This document shows, piece by piece, positions 12,815-24,183 of a stretch of 64,000 bases of DNA. The translations under genes were made by a program, and so were the position numbers. The stretch spans positions 11,408,001 through 11,472,000 of the forward strand of contig CM121341.1 of assembly GCA_051530055.1 (NCBI GenBank), read 5' to 3'. The DNA comes from Neoechinorhynchus agilis. Taxonomy: Eukaryota; Acanthocephala. The notes beneath the pieces were generated by a model. The model made no database searches, was not told where the DNA came from, and was given only the letters and a program-made list of their open reading frames with translations. Numbering within the stretch: the first letter of the stretch is position 1; each line of letters starts with the position of its first letter.

Positions 12815-13534
12815 TACATTGAAACAACTTTAAATGTTCGACATTGACCGTACTAATTTCACCCAATCTGTAAACAATTTTAGCGGTTGAATAACAAAAA
12901 TAATAATTCTAACTAATTTTGCGGGATTCTAACTAATTTTGCGGGAATTATCAATATCATCAAATTACCTATTTATGATTTATATTGTAAATGCCAAATA
13001 AAAAGGGCTGCGGAGAATCCCGGCGGAGTCGCAAGTTGTGTTCATGCACTCATCTCTGAGAAGATCTCAACTCCGAAAAAAAGTGTTAAAATATGAGAAT
13101 TTTCTTAAAAACAAATATCTACTTTGATATTTAAAAAATCCACTTGGCAATATTTTAAATTTTTTTTGTATGTTTAATTTTGTATGAAGATCAAATATTT
13201 TATTCGATTTTTTGGCAGAAATCATTGATTTGTCAGTTAAAAGAACACTTTGAGACTTAGCTAAAAACGTGAGTAACAATTGTGCTTTAAACGACTAAAA
13301 TCTAAATCTTTAAAGCGAGATTTTTAATGATAGCAAAATTATTCCCAGTAAATTCTACGTCTATATGTCATACTAAGGAAAGAATTCCTTCGATTGCTCA
13401 ATTCGATCAAAATTGTTAACTAAAATGCGCTTTGTATTCGCAAAAGTGAATGTGATTTTCGTTGGTGAATGATAAATGATCTAAGCATTAATCAATTTGA
13501 TTCTTTTCATTTGAATTCCACTGAATTAAAGCAA
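12815..13534. other. Gene-free AT-rich stretch
   Basis: Between MITE A1 and the LINE remnant. A short tandem repeat (GGATTCTAACTAATTTTGCG-like, near 12903-12947) is visible. No coding region is supported. Confidence 0.4.
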
Positions 13535-14690
13535 GTTCTAGACGTCGCTGCTCCGTCTCAGACTCCACGCAATCTTTCACGCCCACACCTGAAACCTTGG
13601 TCAACCTGCCGATACTCTGCTCAGTGTCGTTATACGAAATACTACAGAATCTCAAGAAATTACCTCGAAATTCGTGCTCTCAATCTGAAATCCCAAACTG
13701 GACTCTTAGCTACATCTTCCGCGAACTCATGGGCCTTCTTACCCACATTATAAATCACAGCTTTTTATATGGCATCTACCCCATCCTTCTTCCAAAAAAA
13801 TCACACCCTTTTCCGCCGAACCATTCCATCATCGAAAAAATGTTTTAAATCTCGCCTTTCACTTCTCAACTAGTTCGGCTTCCGGCCCAAATTTTCTGCA
13901 ACACCCATTCACCACCCCACCCCCTAACGAAATCATCCAAATCATAGATTTCTGCACCAATCACAAACTCCACCTGAATTTCTCGAAATGCTTCGATTTG
14001 ATCCCTTCTCTCCCGCAAATCCAACATCATCCCCTGAGCTTTTAAATGACATCCAACGAGTAATCTCCCTAAGAATTCTGAGTCTCCAATTTCAATCAAA
14101 CTTGAAATAGGAATCGTACATCACTCTCGCCCTCAAGCTTAACACCTTTAATATTTATCTCGTCAAACGCCTTCTCTCCAAATTTTATTTCAGCTTTATC
14201 TTACCATCCCTCACCTACGGTTACCCCGTATTTTGCAACCTTTCCAAATCGCTAATCCGTCGTCTTGAAATGTTTCATAGAAGAGCTTTTAAAATTTGCA
14301 CAGTTAATTTTCCCTCCCTCACCGTGTGTTTTTATAAAATTTTCAACAAACAATCAAAACGTCTCTAAACCCTACCACCATAATTTTTACCACATATCGC
14401 CCCTTTTCTCATGAACACAACACTCGTAATCCTAATTTGTTTCATCCTCCTTCGACATTGCACCTTCTTCCACTGATTTTCCATACTGCCCAATTTTCTC
14501 GATTATCATTACCCGAAATGAACCTGAGGAAAAACTCAATCAAGCAAACTCTCCTGCACCAATAACCACCAATTTTCCCAATCTACCGCATATTTCCACC
14601 CAACCGAACCCGTAATCCACTCCAAAATAAACACCTCAATTCAAAGAATCTTTCAAAACTCGAGCGTTCATGAGGACCCAAAGGTACATA
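13535..14690 (+). mobile_element. Decayed, internally deleted non-LTR retrotransposon (LINE) reverse-transcriptase remnant
   Basis: The strand is unusually C-rich and reads as RT pieces in shifting frames. LTHIINHSFLYGIYP near 13735 matches the finger region that precedes the PI-K-x-x motif of jockey/CR1-like RTs. FGFRP...HP near 13870 matches the QFGFR-type block. NEIIQIIDFCTNHKLHLNF matches the strand before the LN-x-x-KT motif. YLVKRLLSKFYFSFILPSL and LTYGYPVFCNL near 14145-14240 match the thumb (lxYGxxvW). The catalytic FADD segment is absent, apparently deleted, and stops and frameshifts are numerous. Base composition differs from all host genes around it. Confidence 0.65.
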
Positions 14691-14854
14691 ATTCATTTTG
14701 TTTTTAATTAATAAAACGTGTTATTATTATAAAATTTGTTTAATCTTTTCGTAGTTCCAAAGCTCGGGCTTTTCATTCAAAAAATATAGCTTTCGGAAAC
14801 ACAATGTCACTGTTGATGTTTATTTTTCGATTTGAGCCGGGGAATAAGCGCTTT

Positions 14855-15035
14855 GAAATTGTGGTGGTTTTTGGGTTGTGGGTTTTGTTTTTGGGTTGTT
14901 GTTTTTGTTTTTTGGTTTTTGTGTTTGGTTGTGTGTTTGTTGTGTGTGTTGGGTTTTTGTTTGTTTTTTTTTTGTTTTTTGGTTTTTGTGTTGTTTGTTT
15001 TGTGGGTGTTTGTTTGTTTTTTTGTGTGTTGAAGC
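14855..15035. repeat. G/T-only low-complexity tract
   Basis: About 180 bases almost wholly G and T on the plus strand (TTTTTGG, TGTGTTTG units), with no regular period. Open frames on both strands here (Lys/Thr/Asn-rich or Phe/Val/Cys-rich) are by-products of composition. It lies about 160 bases beyond the LINE remnant. Confidence 0.85.
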
Positions 15036-15494
15036 GATACTTCAATGATTTGTATTGATTCCATTTGGAGAATTAATCTTAAACGACAAATTTACTCTCT
15101 CACTCGCTTTGGGGAAAAGGGCATATTTTAAAGTCGCTGATATAAATACTTTCCTTTAGACTGCGTTCTAAATATACATCAAATTTTTGGCAGACTCACA
15201 ACTGGATTTTTATAAAACTTACGCATTTTAAATTCTCTTAGCAGTTTCAAAGTATGACAAACAAATCGGAAAAGACATGAACATTTTCAGTTTAATCTTC
15301 CATGATTAATTTGTCAAATCATCCATAAATGCACGAACGAAGTCCAAAATATCGCTTTTCTCCTCGGATCCTTTTTGCGGATAAAAGCTTTCCTCGTTTT
15401 ATTAACCTAGAATCCATGATCAGATCACGCATAGAGACTTGCAGCTCTCATATGCATTGTTTCCCCGCACTTTAAGACCTTGACAACCTTATAC
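15036..15494. other. Upstream region of the ShKT gene
   Basis: AT-rich sequence without a recognisable gene. It presumably contains the promoter and 5' UTR of the gene starting at 15495. Confidence 0.3.
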
Positions 15495-16088
15495 ATGAGA
15501 AAACGCATCGCCTTTATTCAACAACCTTTGTTTCTAAGAGCAATGCTGTCGCTTTTTCCGTGGTTAGTAGTGATGCTCTCCGTAACAAAACATTTGGTTG
15601 CATACCATTGGAGTGTATTTTTACCAGATCGATCTTCATATATGGACAATAATTCCGAAATGCAGGATGAAGTATCTCTTCAAAGACGATGGAAAAGATT
15701 TCCCAGATTTAATCATCTTAGCAGTAACTCTGAACTTCCCACTTTATCCGGATTATCATTCGCACAATTTAACTTAAATGTTATTGGTGGAGAATCGCGT
15801 CCATACCCGTCTGTCAGAAAACCAATTGCGGATAATTCGAATAATGAGGAAACGACAAAGGATTTTGTGTGGTACCGTGATGAGCCTTCAATTGATGCAT
15901 CAGCAAATCTAAATTTCCTAGCATCTTCAAGTATTTCTCCAGTTAAAAAATGTTCGGATCTCGATGTCCTTTGTCCTTTAAAACTTCTTGATTGTGATCA
16001 AAAAGACGTAATTGAGACTTGTCCTAGAACCTGTGGAGCTTGTTCAATACCTTATCTTGATGGCAATAAAACTGCAAATGGCATTTAA
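15495..16088 (+). CDS. Secreted or anchored ShKT-domain protein
   Basis: Single-exon frame of 197 residues. The upstream in-frame codon at 15480 is TTG, so the first ATG at 15495 is chosen. Residues about 12-35 form a hydrophobic signal or anchor (LRAMLSLFPWLVVMLSV). The middle is low in Cys and Ser/Asn-rich. Near the C-terminus one ShKT-like module is seen, with six cysteines in order: CSDLDVLC, LLDC, IETC, RTCGAC. The C-x3-TC-x2-C-like ending is diagnostic of the fold. ShKT modules are found in many animal extracellular proteins, often next to enzymes, so no specific function follows. A poly(A) signal AATAAA lies about 15 bases after the stop (near 16103). Confidence 0.7.
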   Translation: MRKRIAFIQQPLFLRAMLSLFPWLVVMLSVTKHLVAYHWSVFLPDRSSYMDNNSEMQDEVSLQRRWKRFPRFNHLSSNSELPTLSGLSFAQFNLNVIGGESRPYPSVRKPIADNSNNEETTKDFVWYRDEPSIDASANLNFLASSSISPVKKCSDLDVLCPLKLLDCDQKDVIETCPRTCGACSIPYLDGNKTANGI

Positions 16089-17143
16089 AACCCTGTTTAG
16101 TAAATAAAATACATTTTTTGCCTGCAATGATCTTTAGCCCATAGTATGATGAAACCATCAATTTCAAGCGGTTTGTAGCTGTGAACGTATTCTTCGGATA
16201 ACTTTCGCCAATGTTTCTTCGGCTGTAAAACAGTTCTTTGTTAGTAGTGTTATTTAGGTCCTCACCCGGTAAAGAATTTTTACTAAAGACTGCTCGTACC
16301 TCATGATTCATCTTTTATTAACTAACCAACTGATCATGAACTCTAATAAAATAATTATTTACCTTGTGAATACTGGAAAAAGTGACATTCGATTCGCAAT
16401 TATTAATATTACGAAGATTAATTAAAACATCACCTAAAAGTTGAACAAAGATGGACTCAAAAAAGCACGGCTTTGAGTTTAAATTCAAATCTATTTCGTT
16501 TAGAATATTTTGTCGTGATCTGTCACGATTAACAACATATAAATCAAAAGCTTTGAAGAAGGTTAAGTGATGAATTTAAGTACGAAGATGGGACTTTTTA
16601 ACGCAAATTCTCAGTGGACGGGGAAATGCAATTAATGCTACATTTCACGCTATGTTCATTGCAAGGACTTCACATGCAAAGTTATTTTTTAACATATAAC
16701 AATTTGATTTCGACGCAGCCAAACTCAATGATTGTGTTGGCACAATCTTCAGAGACAATTTTTTTTGCCGAGGATGAAAATGATGCTCCATTCCCATCGG
16801 AACTCTTTTAATCGATATGAAACTAAAATTTGCAATTCTTTCAAAATGAATAATAAAATCCATTTATCTATATACGTAAATTAACCTATTTAGAAACTGG
16901 TTGGATCATCGTATGTAAATTAAAAGTTACTTATAATAATTAGAAAAGCAGGACCAATTATCTACCTTCTTAGGACCTTTTTGTTCAAGAATATGTAGCT
17001 TATAAATAGTGTGAATTTCTAAATTACCTTGTACGCGATGTGTTATAAACGAGAAAATTACGTGAATTATTATTTTCGCTGCGATCCTTTGAATATCCTT
17101 ACCCGTGATCGAAAGTCAATATTCTTTAACTTATCAAGCAAAA
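16089..17143. other. Intergenic region with a family E element and an unassigned ORF
   Basis: Contains the element at 16246-16365. An ORF at 16614-16811 (+) ends ...FFAEDENDAPFPSELF and is followed by AATAAA near 16852. It could be a last coding exon, but no upstream exon in phase was found. Otherwise AT-rich and empty. Confidence 0.3.
16246..16365. mobile_element. Small non-autonomous element, family E copy 2
   Basis: Starts GTTATTTAGGTCCTCACCCGG and resembles 11134-11290, including the inverted ATGATTCAT...ATCATGAAC segment. It is more diverged than copy 1. Confidence 0.45.
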
Positions 17144-17705
17144 TTAAAATTCACTTGCCATAGCCAATTTTTTCTCCTTTGCTCTCCTATTCTGAAACCA
17201 GACCTTAATCTTGTGCTCTCAATTAGTGTATGATTTTATCAAAATGGAGACTTGCCTGACTCTCAGAAACTCCAATGATGTTCGCTAATCGATTTTTCGT
17301 TGCACTTGAGACATAAACATTTTTTCCAAATTCAAAATTAAGCAATTCCAACTGTTGTTTTGTGTAAACTGTCCTCTGGCGTCTTCTTTTATGATTATTT
17401 TTTATTTTGGGCGTCAAGTCCACTCCTCTACCTGTACCACGAATTAAATGCTTAAATTCCACAACAACGTACTGACCGCCAAAAATGATTCCGCGTTTAA
17501 ATTCTAGGTGATTCTTAGAAATAAAATCTACTGCACAAGCTTCTGGAAGTTGTATGTTGATTTCATTGGAGATTTGTGACCTCGCGACCGTTGGAGTATC
17601 CTCTTGAAAATTTGGCGAATATTGAACTTTATCGACTTTTATCCTTCTTTGTACCATTTTCATGCTCGTTTTATGTATTGGGGCGGGAGGCAAAAATTCA
17701 CTCAT
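17144..17705 (-). CDS. Homeodomain protein, caudal/Cdx-like
   Basis: Probable DNA-binding transcription factor of 171 residues. Exon 1 is 17705-17256 and exon 2 is 17209-17144. The 46-base intron has a GC-AG border (AG/GCAAGT). The homeodomain is at the C-terminal end: RRRQRTVYTKQQLELLNFEF, then KNRLANIIGVSESQ, split at homeodomain position 44/45, then IKVWFQNRRAKEKKL. Trp48, Phe49, Asn51 and Arg53 are all present. VYTxxQxLEL and WFQNRRAKEKK are closest to caudal/Cdx, which also carry an intron at 44/45, but the middle is very diverged, so the family is tentative. Only six residues follow the homeodomain region. It lies 1.1 kb from the Distal-less-like gene, same strand. Confidence 0.75.
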
Positions 17706-18823
17706 TGCGCTCTGATATATGAGAAAATTCTTTTAATATATGGCAACACAAGTCATTTCTCGAACTAATGAGCAGTTTACGATTGTATTGTTCTCTTTCT
17801 CGAGTAGTTCCAGACGCAATTACGACCTTTGGAATATAATTGTATGTTACCGAAAGTCGGATCAAAAGAAAAATACTTTCACTCTCGAAATAGGCTCATT
17901 ATTTATTGCCATCTGTCTCTTGGCATTCATATGGATTCTATATTTTTTAATTGATTTCAAAAAGCATTTTGACACCATTTTAATAAAGGTGTCGCATCTT
18001 GACAAAGGTGCTGACAGGAGGTACTCGACCTTAAAATCATTCGTGCGTTGTCACTCACCTTTATGGCACTTTAAAAGGAACAAAATAAAGTTGATTATAG
18101 TCCAAAATTGATTCATTCAGCTTTCAAAAAATATTGAATTTTTCGGTTTGATAAAGTCACTCGTATCGTACTTTTCTGACTAATCAGATTAAACTCGAGT
18201 TTAATTTTCCCATCTGTAATTTCAAAGTATTTCGCCGCTACTGGCTTTAAACTATTTAAATCACGTAATCAAATTAAGAAAAAGGAGGCTTTTGATTAAG
18301 CGGAGCTTTAGATATTTCAAAATGCAAATTTTACAACTCACATCTGACTTTTTGTTCCCTAAAATCTTAGATTTTTCATAAATTTTGATTTTGATTGATA
18401 AGATCGATCCCACGATAATTTCGATCAATTATTTCTCTCAGGAATTCAGTACTGTTCATCCCGTTGCGTTTATCGTGGATTTCGCTCATGTTCACACACG
18501 GTAGTGTTCTATTTCTCACGCTTGAAACCTCTTGGGGATAATTGAAATTCGACCGATTTGACAATAAGTGAAGGTGCGCCACCCATTTCCTTGATGCCAG
18601 GAAATACACTCCCTAAATGCTTAATCGATTGTAACTGACGAATGTCTCAGTTGGATGATTTCCTACTCAACTGACAATCCCGCCTCTTTAGGACTTCCTT
18701 CCACCCTTTTTTTAATTTGATACGTAAATTTCCTGTGCTTTAAAGTGCTTTATGGATTATGCCGAATTTATTGCAAAGACTAAGTTGTGAATATATTACA
18801 AATTAAACAAACAAATTAAATGT
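17706..18823. other. Spacer between the two homeobox genes
   Basis: Holds a plus-strand ORF (17740-18111, 123 codons) with one hydrophobic stretch (LFIAICLLAFIWILYFLI), and a minus-strand ORF (18376-18609) with an inner MSEIHDKRNGMNS start. Neither resembles a known family and neither has convincing splice sites. The space presumably includes regulatory DNA for the downstream caudal-like gene. Confidence 0.25.
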
Positions 18824-19636
18824 TCAGTAGTGATTTAGATAGTCACTTCTTCGGGGTACTTTAGGCATTATATCCTCATTTGCCGATTTTTCGAGATGTC
18901 TTTTTCTGTGGTTGACGACAACATGCGATTCGGGAGTTGTCACTTCGCTAACACTTTGAATTGTATTTTGACGTTTAAATTTTGATCTTCGATTTTGAAA
19001 CCAGATTTTTACCTAAAAGAAATATTCGCTGAAAAATGAGCGTCGAAATAAAGTTATGCTTACTTGACCCTGAGTCATTCCAAGAGCACTTGCCAAATGT
19101 CTTCTTTTATCCGTGTCCACGTAATGACTCCTAGCGAATTCACGCTCGAGAACGTCCAATTGATTTCTCGTATAAATAGATCGTGCCTGCCTAACTTTTC
19201 TACCTCGATTATTGTTTGTCGCTGCAGGCAAAGAATGTCGATGCTGAATCGCAATGGATTCCGGTTGAATATAGCTAGGTTGATGCTGCGAATGGTCATA
19301 AAATTGAAGACTTTGTGCAGGCTGATACTGTTGATTCAGATTGCTGTATTGATCAGCAGGTCCAGCTCCATATTGATGACTATTTAAATAATTTGAATAC
19401 GATGGTTGATGGTAAAAGTAATCTTGAGCTGGATATGTGACTGATTGACCCTGCGGTGGGACGCCATACATCGAACCGGAATTTGAATATAACTGTTGCC
19501 GAGACGACTGCGTATCCACACTGTGAAACAGATTTTGATAATTTTGCGACTGTTGCTGCTGCTGAAGTGAATTGTCATTATCGGCATTTTCAACTGGAGT
19601 CATATCAAAATTCTGATAATTTTGCTGATTATTCAT
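18824..19636 (-). CDS. Distal-less (Dlx)-like homeodomain protein
   Basis: Probable transcription factor of 253 residues. Exon 1 is 19636-19064 and exon 2 is 19012-18824, with a 51-base GT-AG intron (19063-19013). The N-terminal 150 residues are rich in Gln, Asn, Tyr and Ser, like many activation domains. The homeodomain runs from about residue 144: RKVRQARSIYTRNQLDVLER, EFARSHY, LASALGMTQGQ, then VKIWFQNRRSKFKRQ. LGxTQxQVKIWFQN(R/K)RSKFK is characteristic of Distal-less/Dlx. The exon break at homeodomain 44/45 is also known in Dlx genes. A basic tail (HRKRHLEK) follows. It is tandem with the caudal-like gene. Confidence 0.8.
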
Positions 19637-22169
19637 TTTTAAAGCTATAATTTTAAAGATGATTGCTAACGCTTCGTCGGTTGTAATCTGTCAAACAGTT
19701 AGGTAAGTTCGTTCTGCAAGTAAGCACTTATAATTATTCTCGCTGACTGCGGGTGAGGAGATCGGTAGTGGATAGAGCGTTTTGCAAAACGGGGTTCGAC
19801 AGTATCGCGAAGTGCGAGCGCTTCGTTTCCTGATTGGCTGGAAGCACACAGAGGGTTAATTGCGCTGTCTTTTTTAAGGCGCTCCGTAAATCGATTTCAT
19901 ATGCTCGTGAGTAAAGCGCATTTAGAGATATCACACCCGTTGACCTTTGAACGAGTGCTATATCTTATCAGTTACAATATGGTTTTCATCGGTGGTTTTT
20001 TAATTAAAAGTTATTGCCCAGAGGCGTGGCTCCTGGTTCATTTGGAGAGATACAGCCGTCTTCGTATTATGATTAACGGATGAATGACATGTGAAGGGCA
20101 AAGAAAATATTAAACACATGGTCAATGTTACCGTATTGCTCCATCAAATGCAGTAATTTTTATGCTTTTCACTAATAGTTTTCTTAAGGCGAAGGAATGT
20201 TGTTTTTTGAATTATTTAAGCTTGCTAGCTATGGCAATGCTCACAATGGCAAAGAAATCAAATATAAAGATAAATAAAAAATTTAGAGTTTGTATTAAAT
20301 ATTATCATAAATTTGGGGAATTTAAAAGTTATAAATAAAACATTATTTGTCGCCGAAAAGCCTTTGAAAAATTGCTTGATGCACTGTTTTTCCTCTGGAT
20401 TTACCCATCGATATATCTTAATGGCCTTTAAAACGAAAGATGACCTAACTTGGACTTAAAAAAGTTAATTGATTGATCATCGCGCGTGGTGATAAAAATT
20501 AAAATCGAAATGAAATATTCTATATCTAAGAGAAACATTGGGCTTGTTCATTTGAAGGCTTCGCAAAACAGATTCAATATTACTAATGAAGCGTCGAAAA
20601 AGTACCGTTCTATTTCCTTGGCAATACCGGAAACACAATTTAAGTCTTCAAGACTGGGCCTAAAATTTTCCGGCTCATAAGCTTTTGAAAACGATTTACG
20701 TTCAAAGTTTTTAATTGCGGATATTGGAAGCAGCACAATTTTAGTTAGGTTATTGTTTGGAGTTTTCACTCGTCTAGAATAATTATTTAGCATTCAATCA
20801 AAAACGGATAAAAACAAAAAAATTTCATCGACATTAAGTCATCTACGATTAAATCAAAGCATTATTTGATCAAAGAAAGTTTAAATTGCTTCAGTTTGAC
20901 TTAACTAAATAACAAACACCGGCAATGATTGTAACTTACTTCGTTACCGAGCATTACTGACTAAATTCAATCGATATTATTTACCACTAATACAAAAGCG
21001 CTGAATCGTTTGCAACTTCAGAAAAAGTATGAGAGATTAATTTGATACATATACCTTATACCTATCATTGTTCAAAAAAGTGCCTATATTCCGACAATCA
21101 TTCATCGGGGTGTCAACTCGTTGTTAAAAGTGAGGGATATCCATTGAACCGTTAGATTTTCAAACATCATTCTAATTTTCTTTGTTCTTTCAAATTAACG
21201 CATTTTGACATCTGATTGATTGTTCCTTACAGAAACAAAAAAGATAGCAATCAGCAAATTTTCGCGGTCTGATATTCAGAGAATTTTTAAAAATCGGATA
21301 ACGTAATAATTATTCTCTTTTTAAGGCAGCCTATTTACAAAATAAGTTGCATATTTCGAAAAAGTTTAAGTCCGGATGGTATATTTATGAATTTATTACA
21401 CGTAAATTACAATCTGATTTAATTAACACGTGCGCCATTTTTGAAATTTAGATTTTTTAAGGAAATTAAATTTTTATACCTTTGAGGTTGATAAGGGAGC
21501 TAAAAGTTCAAGGAATATGAACTTTCTTCGTTTATCGACTCAATGTACAAAACGAATAAAACAATATTACTAAACAAAACACCTGTCACGGTCGTATCCA
21601 CATTCTCAGCTTATCGGTGTTGTCAAAATCACGGGATTGCAGTATTGCGGCTTCAAGTCGTCAAACGAATGCTTTGTCCTAAGTGCGTACTTGATTCTTC
21701 GACTGCTTGTCATATCTTTCGCCCAATCACAGGATTAGCAAGACTTAAAGTGTGAATGCTTAAAAGAAATAGTAGAGCGCTGCACATTATCGCAAAAGGA
21801 ATTTACATTTCGAACACCAGATATTCTGGTATTTTCTGTACTGAGTAATTACGCGATTAATGCACTCAGCACCTTTTAAAATTATTCAAAATTTATATTC
21901 CAGAATTTCTCTACGCAAAATGTTTTTAGTGTAGATAATTATTATTCATTTTTCCGTTTGCTGACTAGTTCAATCAGTGTTTTGTATCTCGACTTCAATA
22001 TGTCTCGAATTTTATAGTAAGAATAAAGACTAGATACGCATTCGAACTTTTTTTTACTGCTTAAGTTTTTGAAAATGAAAACTCCGTGTTTAATCAACAT
22101 TACTTGATCTACAACGTGGCGGCCTAATGGGAAGGGAACGTTGCATCCGTCCGTTTGACCATTATACCA
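19637..22169. other. Upstream region of the Dlx-like gene, no gene recognised
   Basis: GC-richer patch near 19740-19900 upstream of the Dlx-like start may be its promoter. Weak unassigned ORFs occur at 20548-20793 (-) and 21543-21755 (+). Confidence 0.3.
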
Positions 22170-22235
22170 AGACGGCAGCTGAGCGATCTAGAGCGCTGGC
22201 GTGAATGTTTATAAATACTTTTTTGTCCAGTTATT
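22110..22235. repeat. Dispersed repeat with tRNA-like A-box (possible SINE), copy 1
   Basis: Shares about 100 diverged bases with 40695-40812. Common blocks include ATCCGTC, GACCATTA, GGCAGC(C/T)GAG(C/T)GATC and AGAGCG(G/C)(C/T)GGCGT. The opposite strand reads TGGTATAATGG, a good RNA polymerase III A-box. I see no B-box, so it is a possible SINE only. Confidence 0.45.
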
Positions 22236-22871
22236 AAATCAAATCAACGTTTAAAAAGCAAAAAAAATTAAGAAATTTTTATGTAAAAAATTCTTGAGAT
22301 TTGGGTACTTTTTGAAAAGGTTCATTCATTCGATGAAGCGAGAGCGCATAATAAATCTAGTTACTTTAATTATCTTCTAGGTCTAACGCAATCAAAGAAT
22401 TTACGCTCATGTGTTCAAATTTGTAGAATTATTGCAGTATTATTTTAGATATTCGAGCCTTTTTGTCTTAATTTTAAACATCTTTTCGGCTAATTTATAA
22501 GGATTGTGAAATTCAAGTCTATGCAAACGTCTGATTAAAACCTCAGAGTAAACCATAATTCTCATCTTGACGTTATAAATGATTGAATTATTTTTGTGCT
22601 TAAAACACATGATTACAAAATTAAAACTTAGTGTTTTCGGTGAACGCCGAAAAAATGATATATTTATCCTTTAAGATTGCTTTCCTATTAAACGATAAAG
22701 CGCAAAAGAGACTGATTTACGACTTGCTTTCGGACACAATCACGATTTGGACTATATTTTCTGCATTGGTTTTTTGGTGATTCAATCCTTGAATTCACAA
22801 AGACAGTTTATTTATTTGTAAATTTCATATTCAGAAAATACAACATTAAAGTTAACGCAAACAGGTCGGCA
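22236..22871. other. 3' flank of DGAT1
   Basis: No gene. On the minus strand AATAAATAAA near 22810-22820 lies about 55 bases after the DGAT1 stop and is its likely poly(A) signal. Confidence 0.5.
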
Positions 22872-24147
22872 TCATTCTACGAATTCTTGGTTGTATGCTC
22901 TCAAGTACAACAGAACCACCATTGGTTGCCCGAAAATCACGGCTAACCATAACACGAGATTGGCAGCTTGTCCATTCTTTTCTGGTGGTAGAATCCATTT
23001 GAGAATATAATCAATAAAAGGTTGACTAAACATAGCTACAAACATGCCGCCAAATTTTCCTACTTTAGTGGCTCTCAAAGCAATACTGGCAACATATTCA
23101 TGCAGAGCTGCCGACAGGGCAAAGGATCCGATCACGGCCAAACAAACATTTCCTCCAGTGAGTTTACGAATGGGATAGAAGATGTGTTGCCTCACGAAAA
23201 GATGGACTGGGACATTCCATTTTCGCCAGAACGTTGACAGGTCGGGGCAATTCCACCAGTCAGAGTAGAAATGATGATCTGCGAACCGCAGGAGTTCGGC
23301 ATTAAGATTTAGAACCGAGTGGAAGATCCAGTAGAAAGACGTTATCCAGAGAATGTGACCGGGAAGAGCTATACGAGTCAGAAACACAAATAAATCGAAT
23401 TTACTGTTGGTTGGACATTGTTTAACTATCGGCATGATCCACTGTTCCACGATAATGATAATTAACGAGCCTATGAAGACGATTTCTACACATCTTCTTA
23501 GGATAAATCCTAATCTTCTATTCGGTCTGCGGGTATACGAACGTTCATAACAAAGAGTTGGTGCTGCAATGAAGTAAAGGAAGGAATTTATGATAGGTGA
23601 TGACATGTAAGAGAGTAGAATGCCATCCCTGTCTGAATGTAATCGGAGCTGGTTTAAGAGACTCCTCTACACAAATAAATGAGACCAGTTTCATCCAGCA
23701 AATCACGTACATGCTCAAAATGAACACACAAGTCACCGGGTGCATTGGAGTTTCGTATCGATCCGTGAGTTGAATAGCGATCGGCGGAGTCGCTAAGAGA
23801 ATTGTTAAATTCATGGCGTGTAGAAGAATTCGAATGGTCTTGGTGAAACTGGTGAAATGAGTTTGGATAAAGAACCCAAATAAGAGAAACAGGATTGAGA
23901 TTGAAAGCACTATGAGCCATCGGCCAGCCATTAAAGCCGAGACCAGTGGATGAACCCTTACGATTAGTCCGTATTTGATTAAGGTTTCTGTTGCGAGCCT
24001 ACTCGTTGAAAGTGCCAGCAAAACGATACATTGATTAAGAATTCCACGGTAGTCAGTTGCTTGCTCCGAGCCAAGACTTAACAGTGATTCTTGATTTAAG
24101 TGGTGGTGGAAAAGTGAGCTATCCTTTTTCGAATTCGTTGAAGGCAT
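22872..24147 (-). CDS. DGAT1: Diacylglycerol O-acyltransferase 1 (MBOAT family)
   Basis: Catalyses the last step of triacylglycerol synthesis in the ER membrane (diacylglycerol plus acyl-CoA). Exon 1 runs 24147-23673, exon 2 23632-22872, with a 40-base GT-AG intron (23672-23633), giving 411 residues. The frame stays open to 24183, where the codon is TTG, so ATG at 24147 is chosen; an upstream exon remains possible. DGAT1 hallmarks in order: YRGILNQCIVL, LIKYGLIV, SFLYFIAAPTLCYE, IEQWIxP-like segment, FYSDWWNCPDLSTFWRKWNV PVH, and ALHEYVASIALR with the catalytic MBOAT His, followed by VLWLAVIFGQPMVVLLYL. FYxDWWN with TFWxxWNxPVH points to DGAT1 rather than sterol acyltransferase. Several hydrophobic segments fit the nine-helix MBOAT fold. 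Confidence 0.92.
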
Positions 24148-24183
24148 CAAAATTGATGATAGGTTTGACTGTCTTGAAAACAA

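Noticed and set aside
14773-15064. Overlapping ORFs of 66 to 90 codons on both strands
   Set aside because: They are products of the G/T-only tract (Lys/Thr/Asn or Phe/Val/Cys runs), with no protein-like character.
17740-18111. 123-codon plus-strand ORF with one hydrophobic helix between the homeobox genes
   Set aside because: No similarity, no promoter or poly(A) context, and poor coding character; retained only as a note in the spacer entry.
19745-19830. tRNA-like sequence with TAGTGGATAGAGCG and GGGTTCGA
   Set aside because: The A-box-like and B-box-like motifs are only about 15 bases apart and no cloverleaf can be folded.
21543-21755. Possible DM (doublesex) zinc module, YRCCQNHGI...CPKCVL
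   Set aside because: The CQNHG and CPKC pieces resemble a DM domain, but the first Cys is Tyr and the middle RxKDCxC block is missing. No intron supplies it, so the likeness is probably chance.
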